A stretch of 45,147 nucleotides of DNA, from the NCBI GenBank assembly GCA_013822425.1, contig PNKL01000021.1, positions 1 to 45,147 on the forward strand, written 5' to 3'. Under the pieces are notes generated by a model. That model saw nothing but the letters and a program-made list of their open reading frames with translations, had not been told where the DNA came from and did not search any database. Made by a program: the position numbers and the translations under genes. Shown in pieces: positions 24,069-31,966 of the stretch (position 1 is its first letter; the number at the start of each line of letters is the position of its first letter). Origin of the DNA: Gemmatimonas sp. (GTDB taxonomy: Bacteria; Gemmatimonadota; Gemmatimonadetes; Gemmatimonadales; Gemmatimonadaceae).

Positions 24069-24974
24069 ATGCGCAACATCCTGTTTGCTGCCGTCGCTGC
24101 CCTGCTGTTCGTCCCTGCTGCCGCGTGCGCGCAGGGCGAGGAGCGGCAGAGGATCGACACCACCTTCGCCTTCGACAAGAGCGGCGTCGTGGACCTCGGA
24201 CTCGTCTCCGGTGACATCGTCGTCACCGGCTGGGCGCGGAACGAGGTGAAGGTCCTCGCCTCCATCGAGATCGGCTACTTCGAGCATTCGCTCTCATCGA
24301 CTCGCGTCCAGATCAAGGCGAAGTCGCGGCGCAACCGCATGGGCGAGTCGCGCATCGAGGTCTCGGTGCCCGTGGGCACCGAGGTGCGCGCCTCCTCCGT
24401 TTCCGGTGACGTGACCGTGCGCGGCTCGGCCGGGCGCGTGACCGCCAACACCGTGAGCGGCGAGGTGGAAGTGCGCGACGCCAGCGACGCCGTGGAGATG
24501 CATGCCGTCAGCGGCGACCTGCGGGGCGAGAAGCTGCGCGGGCGGATCCGCGTCAACACCGTCAGCGGCGACCTCCGCCTCGACGACGTCATCGGCGACC
24601 TGCGCGGCAAGAGCGTGAGCGGCACGCTGACGATGCGGGGCGCCCTGGACGGGCTTGAATTCGAGAGCATGAGCGGCGACTTCGAATTCCGCGGCGACTT
24701 CCGCGGAACGGGAACATTTTCGGCGAACACATTCTCGGGCGATCTTCGTCTGACGCTGCCGGAGAACCTCGCGGCCAACCTCGAACTCAAGACGTTCAGC
24801 GGCGACATGCGCACCGAGTTCCCGCTCACGCTGCAGCCGGGCGCGGCGGTCGGCCGGCGCTCGCGTGAGATGCAGACGACCATCAACGGCGGCGGGGCGC
24901 GCATCCGCCTCGGCACGTTCAGCGGCGACATCACGATCCAGAAGGGCGCAGCGCGCCCCACCAAGGAGGAGTGA
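24069..24974 (+). CDS. Secreted DUF4097-like beta-repeat protein (SGD repeats)
   Basis: 301 residues from ATG 24069, with a signal peptide MRNILFAAVAALLFVPAAACAQ. The mature part is made of short beta repeats, each with a Ser-Gly-Asp/Glu turn (VSGDI, VSGDV, VSGEV, VSGDL, MSGDF, FSGDL, FSGDM, FSGDI); I count about ten. This is the pattern of DUF4097 proteins, predicted to form a stacked beta solenoid at the cell envelope. It lies 13 nt after the anti-sigma gene and is followed by a paralogue with a different repeat turn. Biochemical function is unknown. Confidence 0.85.
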   Translation: MRNILFAAVAALLFVPAAACAQGEERQRIDTTFAFDKSGVVDLGLVSGDIVVTGWARNEVKVLASIEIGYFEHSLSSTRVQIKAKSRRNRMGESRIEVSVPVGTEVRASSVSGDVTVRGSAGRVTANTVSGEVEVRDASDAVEMHAVSGDLRGEKLRGRIRVNTVSGDLRLDDVIGDLRGKSVSGTLTMRGALDGLEFESMSGDFEFRGDFRGTGTFSANTFSGDLRLTLPENLAANLELKTFSGDMRTEFPLTLQPGAAVGRRSREMQTTINGGGARIRLGTFSGDITIQKGAARPTKEE

Positions 24975-24976
24975 CC

Positions 24977-25774
24977 ATGCGGACCCTGCACCTGATTGCC
25001 GCCGGCGCGGCACTGGCCGTGCTCGCACCGAGCGCAAACGCCCAGGAGCGTGACGATTCATTCAAGTGGACCGGCGGCATCGAGACCGGGCGCACCGTGT
25101 ACGTGCGCAACCTGAACGGTTCCATCAACGTGGAGAACGCGCCGGGTGCCACCGTCGAGGTGCGCGCCGAGAAGCAATGGCGCCACGGCGATCCCACGGA
25201 CGTGAAGATCACGGCCGAGAGGACGGCACGCGGCGACATCCTGGTCTGCGCCATCTGGGAAGGGCGCAACACGCGCTGCGACGAGGACGGCTACAGCTCG
25301 CGCGGCGGTGACAGATGGTGGGGCGATCGCAACGACGTGTCGGTGAAGTTCACGGTCCTGCTGCCCAAGGGCGTCAAGCTCGACGCGTCCACCGTGAACG
25401 GCGGACTCGGCATTGCCGGGGCAACGGCGGCCGTGAAGGCGCGCACGGTGAACGGCAGCATTGACGCCGCCTCGACGAGCGGACCGGTCAGCGCCAAGAC
25501 CGTGAACGGCGGCATTCGCGTGCGCGCCGGCACCCTTGGCGACGGCCCGGTAGAGTATGAGACCGTCAACGGCAGCATTTCTCTGGAGCTGCCCGAAGGG
25601 CTCAACGCCGACATCGAGATGCGCACGGTCAACGGCAGCATCACCTCGGAGGACTTCCCGATCACGGTGCAGGGGCGCATTGATCGGCGGCGTCTCGAGG
25701 GGAAGATCGGCAAGGGCGGCCCGGAGTTGAGCGTTTCGACCGTGAATGGCTCGATTCGGCTGCGGAAGAATTAG
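24977..25774 (+). CDS. Secreted DUF4097-like beta-repeat protein (VNGSI repeats)
   Basis: 265 residues from ATG 24977, with AGGAGGA at 24964-24970 6 nt upstream; the GTG at 24971 is less well placed. The signal peptide is MRTLHLIAAGAALAVLAPSANAQ. Seven repeats centre on a Val/Leu-Asn-Gly turn (LNGSI, VNGGL, VNGSI, VNGGI, then VNGSI three times), in the same spacing style as the preceding protein. A Trp/Arg/Asp-rich loop (RGGDRWWGDRND) interrupts the early part. Probably a paralogue sharing the solenoid fold; function unknown. Confidence 0.83.
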   Translation: MRTLHLIAAGAALAVLAPSANAQERDDSFKWTGGIETGRTVYVRNLNGSINVENAPGATVEVRAEKQWRHGDPTDVKITAERTARGDILVCAIWEGRNTRCDEDGYSSRGGDRWWGDRNDVSVKFTVLLPKGVKLDASTVNGGLGIAGATAAVKARTVNGSIDAASTSGPVSAKTVNGGIRVRAGTLGDGPVEYETVNGSISLELPEGLNADIEMRTVNGSITSEDFPITVQGRIDRRRLEGKIGKGGPELSVSTVNGSIRLRKN

Positions 25775-25883
25775 ACTGCGACCACGAAGCGAAGGGTGCA
25801 AAGGGGCGCGATGAAGAGCGGCTGTGCCAGTTGCCGTTCTTCGCGCCCATCCGCGCCCGTCGTCCTCCTTCGCGGTGGCAGTA
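25775..25883. repeat. Imperfect intergenic inverted repeat (CGCGAAGG family)
   Basis: The left arm starts right at the end of the second DUF4097 gene (CACGAAGCGAAGGGTGCAAA, GGGGCGCGATG). The right arm mirrors it (CTTCGCGCCCATCCGCGCCC, CTCCTTCGCGGTGGCAGT). Arms of about 45 bp pair with gaps. It may act as a terminator before the Bax-inhibitor gene, which has its own promoter. Confidence 0.6.
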
Positions 25884-25914
25884 ACCGCTTGATTCTCAAC
25901 CACTTGCACCACGC

Positions 25915-25943
25915 GAACTTTTCGCTCCGACGGGCGTTATAAT
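25915..25943 (+). promoter_or_regulatory. Promoter of the Bax-inhibitor-1 gene
   Basis: A perfect TATAAT at 25938-25943 is preceded at 17 nt by GAACTT (25915-25920). Transcription would begin near 25950, about 32 nt before ATG 25982, with CAGGAG (25968-25973) as ribosome site. The -35 resembles ECF more than housekeeping boxes, so the sigma factor used is uncertain. Confidence 0.5.
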
Positions 25944-25981
25944 TCCAGTAATCCCCCCGTTCTCCTCAGGAGCTGAACTCG

Positions 25982-26665
25982 ATGGGCTTTTCCCGAACCA
26001 TGGAGCGGCCGGCGCTCGTCCTGACCGGCGAAATGCGCGCCACGCTGGTGCGCCGCACCTACCTGCTCGTCTTCGCGTCGGTGATCGTCACGATGATGGG
26101 CACGGGCCTCGCCATGACGCAGGAGGCGCTGCTCGTCAGCGCCGCGAAGCACCCGATCATCACGATGCTGCTCCCCTTCGTGCCGCTCTGGATGGCCATG
26201 AAGACGCGCAACAGCGCGCCGCGTGCGCTCGGCTTCGTCTTCCTGTTCAACCTCGTGATGGGCGTGGCGATCGCGCCGATCATCTTCATGTACAGCCGCA
26301 ATGAACCCGGCATCGTCGGCCAGGCCGGCATCCTCACGCTCAGCACGTTCGGCGTGCTCACAGCGTACGCGTGGATGAGCCGCCGCGACTTCAGCGCGTG
26401 GGGCTCGTTCCTCGTCGTCGGCCTGTGGGTGCTCATCGGCACGTCGCTGCTCAACATGTTCTTCCAGAACCAGACGGCCGGCCTCTGGATTGCCGGCGCG
26501 ACGGTGCTGATCTTCGGCGGCCTGCTCGTCTTCGACACGTGGCGCCTGCGCACGCAGTACGGCCCCGACGACTACGTGCCGGCGGCGGTGCAGATCTATC
26601 TCGATCTGCTGAATATGTTCTTGGCGGTTTTGCAGCTGCTCGGCGGCGGGCGGAATAGAGGCTGA
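25982..26665 (+). CDS. Bax inhibitor-1/YccA-like membrane protein
   Basis: 227 residues from ATG 25982. Seven hydrophobic segments are visible in the typical BI-1 order: RRTYLLVFASVIVTMMGTGLA, IITMLLPFVPLWMAM, LGFVFLFNLVMGVAIAPIIF, ILTLSTFGVLTAYAW, FLVVGLWVLIGTSLLNMF, LWIAGATVLIFGGLLVFDTW and the final LDLLNMFLAVLQLLGG. FDTWRL and the acidic YLDLLNMF segment carry residues conserved in the family's Ca2+/H+ sensing site. Bacterial members are inner-membrane proteins linked to Ca leak and membrane quality control. The stop lies inside the long hairpin at 26659-26758. Confidence 0.9.
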   Translation: MGFSRTMERPALVLTGEMRATLVRRTYLLVFASVIVTMMGTGLAMTQEALLVSAAKHPIITMLLPFVPLWMAMKTRNSAPRALGFVFLFNLVMGVAIAPIIFMYSRNEPGIVGQAGILTLSTFGVLTAYAWMSRRDFSAWGSFLVVGLWVLIGTSLLNMFFQNQTAGLWIAGATVLIFGGLLVFDTWRLRTQYGPDDYVPAAVQIYLDLLNMFLAVLQLLGGGRNRG

Positions 26666-26758
26666 TGGTAGATGGTGGAGGGTAGATGGTAGAAGCGCCC
26701 GGGAGCTGAGCTCTCCGGGCGCTTCTACCATCTACCACCTACCCTCTACCATCAGCCT
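26659..26758. terminator. Long near-perfect hairpin (family-A repeat) between convergent genes
   Basis: About 47-nt arms: AGGCTGATGGTAGATGGTGG with ...GAAGCGCCCGGGAGCT on the left, and a mirror ending ACCATCAGCCT on the right, with only a few mismatches. It contains the stop codon of the Bax-inhibitor gene and abuts the stop of the convergent hydrolase gene (26759-26761). Its position fits a bidirectional terminator built from the family-A element. Confidence 0.75.
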
Positions 26759-27817
26759 CTACGGCTCCGGAAATAGCAACGGCAACGTAACATCCGCCGT
26801 ATACATGCACCGCGCGTTGTGCCCGCACATCGGTACGACCACGACATCGTGCTTGGCCCCGAGCTTCTCGTTCACGTACTTCGCGAACGCCTGGCCGCGG
26901 GCGAGCCGCGTCGGTCCCTGGGCCATCGCCGAACACGACCCGTCGAAGCCGGCAAGCGGGAGGATGTCGAGCTCGCCAAGCAGGTAGACCGTCGGGCGCG
27001 AGGCGAGTTGCTTCCGGATCTGGTCGTCGGTCTGCGACGCCGAGTAGCCGGTGCGGTTCACGAGTCCGAACGACCACTGGTTGTAGTTCGTGCAGCCGCG
27101 CCCGGCGCCGAATGATGCAAACGCGGGTGCGTCCTGCCGCACCTCGGCGATGTAACCCGGGGCATTCGCAGTGAGGCTCCACGCGGTCGCGGTGGGGCGT
27201 TCGTCGCTCGGCCAGGCATAGGACGACGGGTTTGAGACGATATAGCGCACCGGCACGCCGAGCTTGTCGTGCACCTGGTTGGTCATCTGGTAGCGGTTCG
27301 TGACCTGCCCGCCGGCCGAATGCCCGGTGACGACGATGACCTTGAGGTTGGGAAAGACCTGCTTGCGCGCGACCTTGCGGAGAATCGCGTCCATGAAGTC
27401 GAACGACGTGACGGCGGGATGCGTGAGCGCTGGCCCGCCGGAACGCCAGGTGTTGCAGTGCCAGCTGATTTCGTTGGGAGCCAGCGTGTCGCGGCAACCT
27501 TGGCCGTCGTTGGAGGCCATGCGCGGCGAGATGACGAGCGTGTTCTCGAGCGCGCGAGCGAGGAATGCCGCGGCCATCGCCGAGCTGAAGTACCCGTCGG
27601 CGTTGCGGCCGGCCCCGTGCACCATCACGAGCACGCGCGTGATGGACTCGTTGCGCACGTCCAGGACATGGGAACGGAAGACGAGCGAGCGCCCCGCGCC
27701 GGTGCCGACAGCGACCCACTCCGTGCACTCCGGGGTTGCGGTCGTGCACGCCTGGGCGTGTGCATCGGACGGCGCGATCGCGGCCGCGGCGGCCAGGATG
27801 AGTAGTGGGCGGATCAT
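26759..27817 (-). CDS. Secreted alpha/beta hydrolase (PHB-depolymerase/esterase-like)
   Basis: 352 residues from ATG 27817, chosen for AGAGGAA 7 nt upstream and an immediate signal peptide (MIRPLLILAAAAAIAPSDAHA). Hydrolase features are an oxyanion-side MVHGAG strand, the nucleophile elbow GHSAGG (TGHSAGGQVTNRY), a late Asp strand (VYLLGELDILPLAG) and a His region (VPMCGHNARCM). Several Cys residues suggest disulfides in the periplasm. It resembles secreted PHB depolymerase-like esterases, but the substrate is not determined. Confidence 0.82.
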   Translation of the reverse strand: MIRPLLILAAAAAIAPSDAHAQACTTATPECTEWVAVGTGAGRSLVFRSHVLDVRNESITRVLVMVHGAGRNADGYFSSAMAAAFLARALENTLVISPRMASNDGQGCRDTLAPNEISWHCNTWRSGGPALTHPAVTSFDFMDAILRKVARKQVFPNLKVIVVTGHSAGGQVTNRYQMTNQVHDKLGVPVRYIVSNPSSYAWPSDERPTATAWSLTANAPGYIAEVRQDAPAFASFGAGRGCTNYNQWSFGLVNRTGYSASQTDDQIRKQLASRPTVYLLGELDILPLAGFDGSCSAMAQGPTRLARGQAFAKYVNEKLGAKHDVVVVPMCGHNARCMYTADVTLPLLFPEP

Positions 27818-27862
27818 GGATTGGTTCCTCTTGCGAGTCATTGGGGAATCCCGCGAGCGAGG

Positions 27863-28186
27863 CTACGCCCCCAGGCTCGGCCCCTCGGGCGCCTTCGGCA
27901 ACCCCGCCAAGTCATCCATCGTTCGGGCGAGCGTGAAATCGAGCGCGGTCACGCCCCCGCTGTCGTGCGTCGAGAGCGAGACGATGACGCGCGAGAAACG
28001 GATGTCAACATCGGGATGATGGTTGGCGACTTCCGCCGCGGCGGCGACGCGATTCACCCAGGTCATCGCGTCAGCGAACGTCGTGAAGTCGTACGTCTTC
28101 ACGATCGCCTCGCCCTTGCGTGACCATCCGTCCATCGCGTTGAGCTCGCGCTGGATTTCGATGTCGGAGAGGGGAGGGTGGCGCAA
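27863..28186 (-). CDS. Pterin-4a-carbinolamine dehydratase
   Basis: 107 residues from TTG 28186; no better start or ribosome site is visible, so the start is uncertain. The family pattern is complete: GWSRKGEAIVKTYDFTTFADAMTWVNRVA, NHHPDVDIRFSRVIVSLSTHD and GGVTALDFTLA. The paired His of NHHPD is catalytic in known enzymes. It dehydrates 4a-hydroxytetrahydropterin, recycling pterin cofactor for aromatic amino-acid hydroxylases. No hydroxylase gene lies nearby. Confidence 0.93.
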   Translation of the reverse strand: MRHPPLSDIEIQRELNAMDGWSRKGEAIVKTYDFTTFADAMTWVNRVAAAAEVANHHPDVDIRFSRVIVSLSTHDSGGVTALDFTLARTMDDLAGLPKAPEGPSLGA

Positions 28187-28193
28187 AGGGACA

Positions 28194-28308
28194 GATGGTA
28201 GAAGGTAGATGGTAGATGTCCAGACGGAACCTACGTCGCCTCATCCACTTCGCCAGCCGAAGGGGCGGCTGCAGTATCTACCGTCCACCCTCTACCTTCT
28301 ACCCTCTG
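28194..28308. repeat. Family-A inverted repeat spanning the xdhC 3' end
   Basis: The left arm (28194-28218, GATGGTAGAAGGTAGATGG) and right arm (28277-28308, CTACCGTCCACCCTCTACC) face each other around 58 bp holding the xdhC stop codon. The right arm is translated as the QRVEGRGWTVD part of the XdhC tail. Confidence 0.75.
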
Positions 28309-29316
28309 TCGCCTCACCGCGACCAATTGCGCGACGACAGAAATCGCAATCTCCTCCGGCGTGTCCGCCGAGACGTCCAGCCCCACGGGGCAGACGATGC
28401 GTTCCACGTCCGCCGCCGGCAGGCCCCAGCCGCGCAGTGCCTGCGCGGTGAGCGCCGCCTTCCGGCGCGAACCCAGCATGCCGAGAAACCGTGGCCGCAG
28501 GGGCGCCACCTGCGAGGCGATGAGGACGTCGTGCTGGTGTCCTCTCGTGCAGATGACCACGCAGTCCGTGGCGGCCACCGCGGCGGCGCGTACGTCGCCA
28601 AAATCGCAGACCAGCACGCGCTCGGCGCGCGGCAGTCGCGCGGCGTCGGCAAACTCGGCGCGGTCGTCCACGATCGTCACCCGCCAGCCGGCGAAGGCCG
28701 CCGCCTCGCAGATGCGCGCGCCCACGTGCCCGGCGCCGAAAACCACGAGGCGCGGCGCGCCGACGAGCGCCTCCACCACAACGTCGTCGCCGAGCGCCGG
28801 CTCCTCGCGACGGATGTCGAAGGCGTCGGCCACGTCGCACAACGCAGCATCGTCGCCGACGCTCACGGTGCCGCGCGCGGTACGAAGCACCTTGCGCGGC
28901 GCGCCGTCGGGCCAGGCGCGCGCCGTGGCGAGCACGGCGCGGTCGCCGCGCGCCACCACGGCTACCGCCTCGGCGTACAGCGCGGCGAGCGCCGGGTCGG
29001 GAATCACGGGCTCGATGAAGACATCGGCCGTGCCGCCGCAGGTCAGGCCATAATCGCCGGCAAGCTCGGCGTTGAGCGTGTGCGAGGTGCAAACGGGAAC
29101 GCGGCGCTCGCAGACATCGAGCGCCTGTTCCATGACGTCCGCCTCGAGGCATCCGCCGCCCACGGTGCCAAACCGCGCGCCGTCAGCGGTAACCAGCAGC
29201 TTGGCAGTGGCGCTCATCGGAAGCGAGCCGCGCCGGCGCACGACGCTCGCCAGCGCCCCAACGCCCCCGCCGGCGGCGAGGCGCGCACATTCGGTGAGGA
29301 TGGCGGCAAGGCTCAT
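28231..29316 (-). CDS. XdhC/CoxI-family molybdenum-enzyme maturation factor
   Basis: 361 residues from ATG 29316. The N-terminal XdhC domain has GTVGGGCLEADV and the GLTCGGTADVFIEP segment. The C-terminal Rossmann-like half has LVVFGAGHVGARICEAAAFAGWRVTIVDDR and FLGMLGSRRKAALTAQAL. XdhC-type proteins bind the molybdopterin cofactor and help insert and sulfurate it in xanthine dehydrogenase or CO dehydrogenase-like enzymes. No such enzyme is encoded in the window. The last 25 or so residues come from a family-A repeat arm, so the native C-terminus was probably near VVAQLVAVRR. Confidence 0.9.
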   Translation of the reverse strand: MSLAAILTECARLAAGGGVGALASVVRRRGSLPMSATAKLLVTADGARFGTVGGGCLEADVMEQALDVCERRVPVCTSHTLNAELAGDYGLTCGGTADVFIEPVIPDPALAALYAEAVAVVARGDRAVLATARAWPDGAPRKVLRTARGTVSVGDDAALCDVADAFDIRREEPALGDDVVVEALVGAPRLVVFGAGHVGARICEAAAFAGWRVTIVDDRAEFADAARLPRAERVLVCDFGDVRAAAVAATDCVVICTRGHQHDVLIASQVAPLRPRFLGMLGSRRKAALTAQALRGWGLPAADVERIVCPVGLDVSADTPEEIAISVVAQLVAVRRQRVEGRGWTVDTAAAPSAGEVDEAT

Positions 29317-29432
29317 GCACGCACGTTATCGCCGCAACGCCAAGTGGCGCAATGCTCCCGGGCCGCGTATTGTAGAGCCGTCATTCGCGCCCCCTGCTCC
29401 CCGTCATCCGGGGTACTGCCCCAGGGGCCGTC

Positions 29433-29780
29433 ATGAAGCAGCACATGCAGTTTCACGCCGACCAGTCTCCGTCTGTCGGACCCAAGTTGGCGATTATCGC
29501 CTGGTACGTGGTGTGCGCCGCGGCGGCGGCGTGGCTGGTGCTCGGTGCGCCGTCGGGTGTGATGCCCGCGGGCCATCCGGGTCGGCAGGCGGTACTGCTC
29601 GCCTGCGCCGCCCTCTATGTGGGCCGGGCAGCGCACACGCTGTTCGTTCCGCTGGGGATGGCGTGCAACTTCATCTTCGTCATCATCCCCGCGCACGATG
29701 CATACCTCGCCGAGCACTATGGCGAGGAGTTCGCGCGGTACGCGGAGCGCACGAAGCGGTTGATTCCGATGGTTTACTGA
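29433..29780 (+). CDS. Small membrane protein, possibly ICMT-like
   Basis: 115 residues from ATG 29433. Three hydrophobic segments (about 19-39, 50-65, 69-85) precede a C-terminal stretch AYLAEHYGEEFARYAERTKRLIP. That stretch resembles the tail of isoprenylcysteine carboxyl-methyltransferase-like membrane methyltransferases. The usual upstream RHP-Y-G motif is absent and the protein is short, so the assignment is weak. The stop overlaps the start of the UbiA-type gene (TGATG), so the two are coupled. Confidence 0.65.
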   Translation: MKQHMQFHADQSPSVGPKLAIIAWYVVCAAAAAWLVLGAPSGVMPAGHPGRQAVLLACAALYVGRAAHTLFVPLGMACNFIFVIIPAHDAYLAEHYGEEFARYAERTKRLIPMVY

Positions 29781-30503
29781 TGGCAGCGGTTGCACCGACC
29801 GCGGGGCGACGGCTGCGCGGTCTCGTGCGGCTCTTTCGGTTTGAACTGCCGTTCGCGGCGGGATCGTGCGTGCTCCTTGGCCAGGTGCTCGCGCTCGGCG
29901 TGCCGCCCGCGGCGGGCACGATGGCGCTCGGGTTCGCCGCCATCTTCTGCCTATCGACCACGGCGCTGATCCTCAACGACTACTTCGACGTCGAGACCGA
30001 CCGCGTCAACGCGCCGCACCGGCCGCTGCCATCAGGGGAAGTGCGCCCGCGCGACGCGCTTATGCTGTCGGTGGTCGTGGCACTGGCCGGCCTGGCGGCG
30101 AGCGCGGCGATTGGCGCGGTGGCGTTCATCACCGCGCTGGTCATCTGGGTGATCGGCGTGCTGTACAACTGGCGGTTCAAGCGCACTGGCCTGGCCGGCA
30201 ACCTGATGGTCGCGGTCTCCGTCGGCATGACGTTCATCTTTGGCGGCATCACGGTCGGGCGACCGACGAGCGTGTATGCGTGGTGGTTCGGCGCCATCGC
30301 CTTCCTGATGGACCTCGGCGAGGAAATCGCCGCCGACGCCATGGATATTGAAGGGGACAAGCTCAATGGACGTGGTCACGCTGTATGCGGCCATCCGGCT
30401 GCTCGATCCGCGCCTCGCGAACCCCCGGGCGCATATTCGGGCGATTTACCTGAGCGGACTCGCAGCCGTGGTGCTCTTCCTCGTGCTACGTTTGACGCGC
30501 TGA
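29780..30503 (+). pseudogene. UbiA-family prenyltransferase with internal deletion/frameshift
   Basis: From ATG 29780 the frame gives about 196 residues of a UbiA enzyme. The first Asp-rich motif is NDYFDVETD and the second region ends in ADAMDIEGDKLNG. Near 30366 the frame stops making sense, while another frame continues as MDVVTLYAAIRLLDPRLANP...LVLRLTR to TGA 30503, a typical UbiA C-terminal end. The sum of about 240 residues is short by some 45-50, so an out-of-frame deletion seems to have removed the middle of the second half. Intact enzymes attach prenyl chains to aromatic or lipid acceptors in the membrane. Assembly error is an alternative. Confidence 0.78.
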
Positions 30504-30543
30504 CGCTTGTTGCAGTCCCACATTCACCCCGCTGGGTTACCGC

Positions 30544-31314
30544 ATGCGAACCGCATTCCTGCCGGCACTCGGCGCCGTCGTCCTGTTCGGAACCGCCTGT
30601 CGCCCCGCCGCCCGCCCGGCGACCGCACCCCTGCCGGCTGCGGCGCCCGTCGTCGTCTGGCAGCCGTCGCACCAGACGGATACCGGGACCGACTTCAACG
30701 AAGCCGAGGTGAGCAACGGCATTGCGGTGGCGGCCATGGCGACCCAGCCCGTGTTCAACGAGAGCAAGGTGTGGAGCCATGGCGTGTCGGGCCTGCACCA
30801 TGCCAACGTCGGCAGCAACACGATGATCGCGCACACGTCGGCCGTCGTGGATGGCCAGCTCTCGGGCTACACGTACGAACTGCAGCAGTCCAACACGCTC
30901 GCGCCCACCGTGTTCATCTCGCTGCACAACAACGGCGGCACCAACCGCCACGCCGTGTGGGGCTACATTCACGACGGCGACTCGTTCGAGAGCGAGAACC
31001 GTGCGCTGGCGGCGCGCCTGGTGGCCGCGATTGCCGCGGTCACGGACCTCGAGAATCGCGGGGTGCTGCTCGACAGCTCGACCGGCCGGAACGACTACCG
31101 CTGCGCAACCACGGGGCGGCTGGGCTTCTACAGCCTGGACGAGAACGTGAACAAGGCGCCGTATCGGGTGCTGCTCGAAATCGGCGACAACGGCGTGAGC
31201 CGTGCGTTGCTGCAGGATCCCGCCAAGCAGCAGATCATGGGGGCGGCGATCAAGAGGGAGCTGGCGGCGTGGCTGGGGGAGCGGAAACAGGGCCAGAATG
31301 GTGATGGATCCTGA
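30544..31314 (+). CDS. N-acetylmuramoyl-L-alanine amidase (Amidase_3-like) lipoprotein
   Basis: 256 residues from ATG 30544. The signal peptide ends in a lipobox-like LFGTAC (Cys19), suggesting a lipoprotein. The order of zinc-site residues fits Amidase_3: H43 in PSHQTDTG, Glu in the NEAEVSNGIAVAAM helix, H128 in SLHNNGG and the catalytic Glu E212 in RVLLEIGDNG. SENRALAARLV and NRGV segments also match. Such enzymes cut the amide between MurNAc and L-Ala in peptidoglycan. The motifs are somewhat divergent (PSHQ for GHG), so the substrate could differ. Confidence 0.82.
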   Translation: MRTAFLPALGAVVLFGTACRPAARPATAPLPAAAPVVVWQPSHQTDTGTDFNEAEVSNGIAVAAMATQPVFNESKVWSHGVSGLHHANVGSNTMIAHTSAVVDGQLSGYTYELQQSNTLAPTVFISLHNNGGTNRHAVWGYIHDGDSFESENRALAARLVAAIAAVTDLENRGVLLDSSTGRNDYRCATTGRLGFYSLDENVNKAPYRVLLEIGDNGVSRALLQDPAKQQIMGAAIKRELAAWLGERKQGQNGDGS

Positions 31315-31325
31315 TCTGTCATTCT

Positions 31326-31406
31326 GTATTCGCGAATGACGAACGTCATGTATAACTCATTGACTAATAAAGATAATTTGGCTATCATTTGGTATTCCCG
31401 AATACC
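31326..31406 (+). promoter_or_regulatory. Near-consensus sigma-70 promoter with two matching operators
   Basis: TTGACT (31360-31365), a 17-nt spacer and TATCAT (31383-31388) form a strong promoter in an AT-rich patch. Transcription would start near 31395, inside GGTATTCCCGAATACC (31391-31406), an inverted repeat with 7-bp arms. A second site with the same core, GTATTCGCGAAT (31326-31337), lies upstream of the -35. Both are likely bound by the winged-helix protein encoded just downstream (ATG 31409). Confidence 0.75.
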
Positions 31407-31408
31407 GA

Positions 31409-31966
31409 ATGCGACCTAAGAATACTTCCATCCGACCGATTGATGTGCCGGTGCTTCTGTACCTCGCCGAGCATCCCGGCTCGCCGTACGCACGCGTCGC
31501 CGAAGCGCTCGGCGTTAGCACGAGTACTGTGCATGCCGCCCACACGCGGCTGATTGCGAGTGGCCTGGCGCATCGCATCGCGGGCGCGAAAACCGAAGTC
31601 GCCCGTGGCCCATTGCTCGAGTTCCTCCAGTACGCGGTGCAGTACCTGTTTCCGGCGACGTTTCTCCCAAAGGCGCGGGGCATTCCCACCGGGCTGTCCG
31701 AGCCGGTCCTTGCGGAATTCAACGAAGACCCGGAGTTCCAAGACCTCCTGACCGCGGATGCGTCGCCGCAGGTGTGGCCGTCGCACCTAGGCTCGGTCGT
31801 GGGCGTCGGGATTCTCCCGCTTGTCGCGGACGCACCGTCGATCGCCAGCCGAGATCCGTCGCTGTACCGATGGCTCGCGCTGGTGGATGTGGTGCGAGGC
31901 GGCGACGCGCGGGCGCGCACTTTTGCGCGACGTGCGTTTAAGAGGCTCGTGGCCGCGTTGCCGTGA
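31409..31966 (+). CDS. Winged-helix regulator, antitoxin-like partner of a nucleotidyltransferase
   Basis: 185 residues from ATG 31409; the leader would be about 14 nt and has no clear ribosome site. The N-terminus is a winged helix (VPVLLYLAEHPGSPYARVAEALGVSTSTVHAAHTRLIASGLAHRI). The rest (residues 70-185) is not recognised. The stop overlaps the next start (GTGA). In this arrangement the DNA-binding protein usually represses its own operon and acts as, or resembles, the antitoxin. The flanking inverted repeats support self-regulation. Confidence 0.78.
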   Translation: MRPKNTSIRPIDVPVLLYLAEHPGSPYARVAEALGVSTSTVHAAHTRLIASGLAHRIAGAKTEVARGPLLEFLQYAVQYLFPATFLPKARGIPTGLSEPVLAEFNEDPEFQDLLTADASPQVWPSHLGSVVGVGILPLVADAPSIASRDPSLYRWLALVDVVRGGDARARTFARRAFKRLVAALP

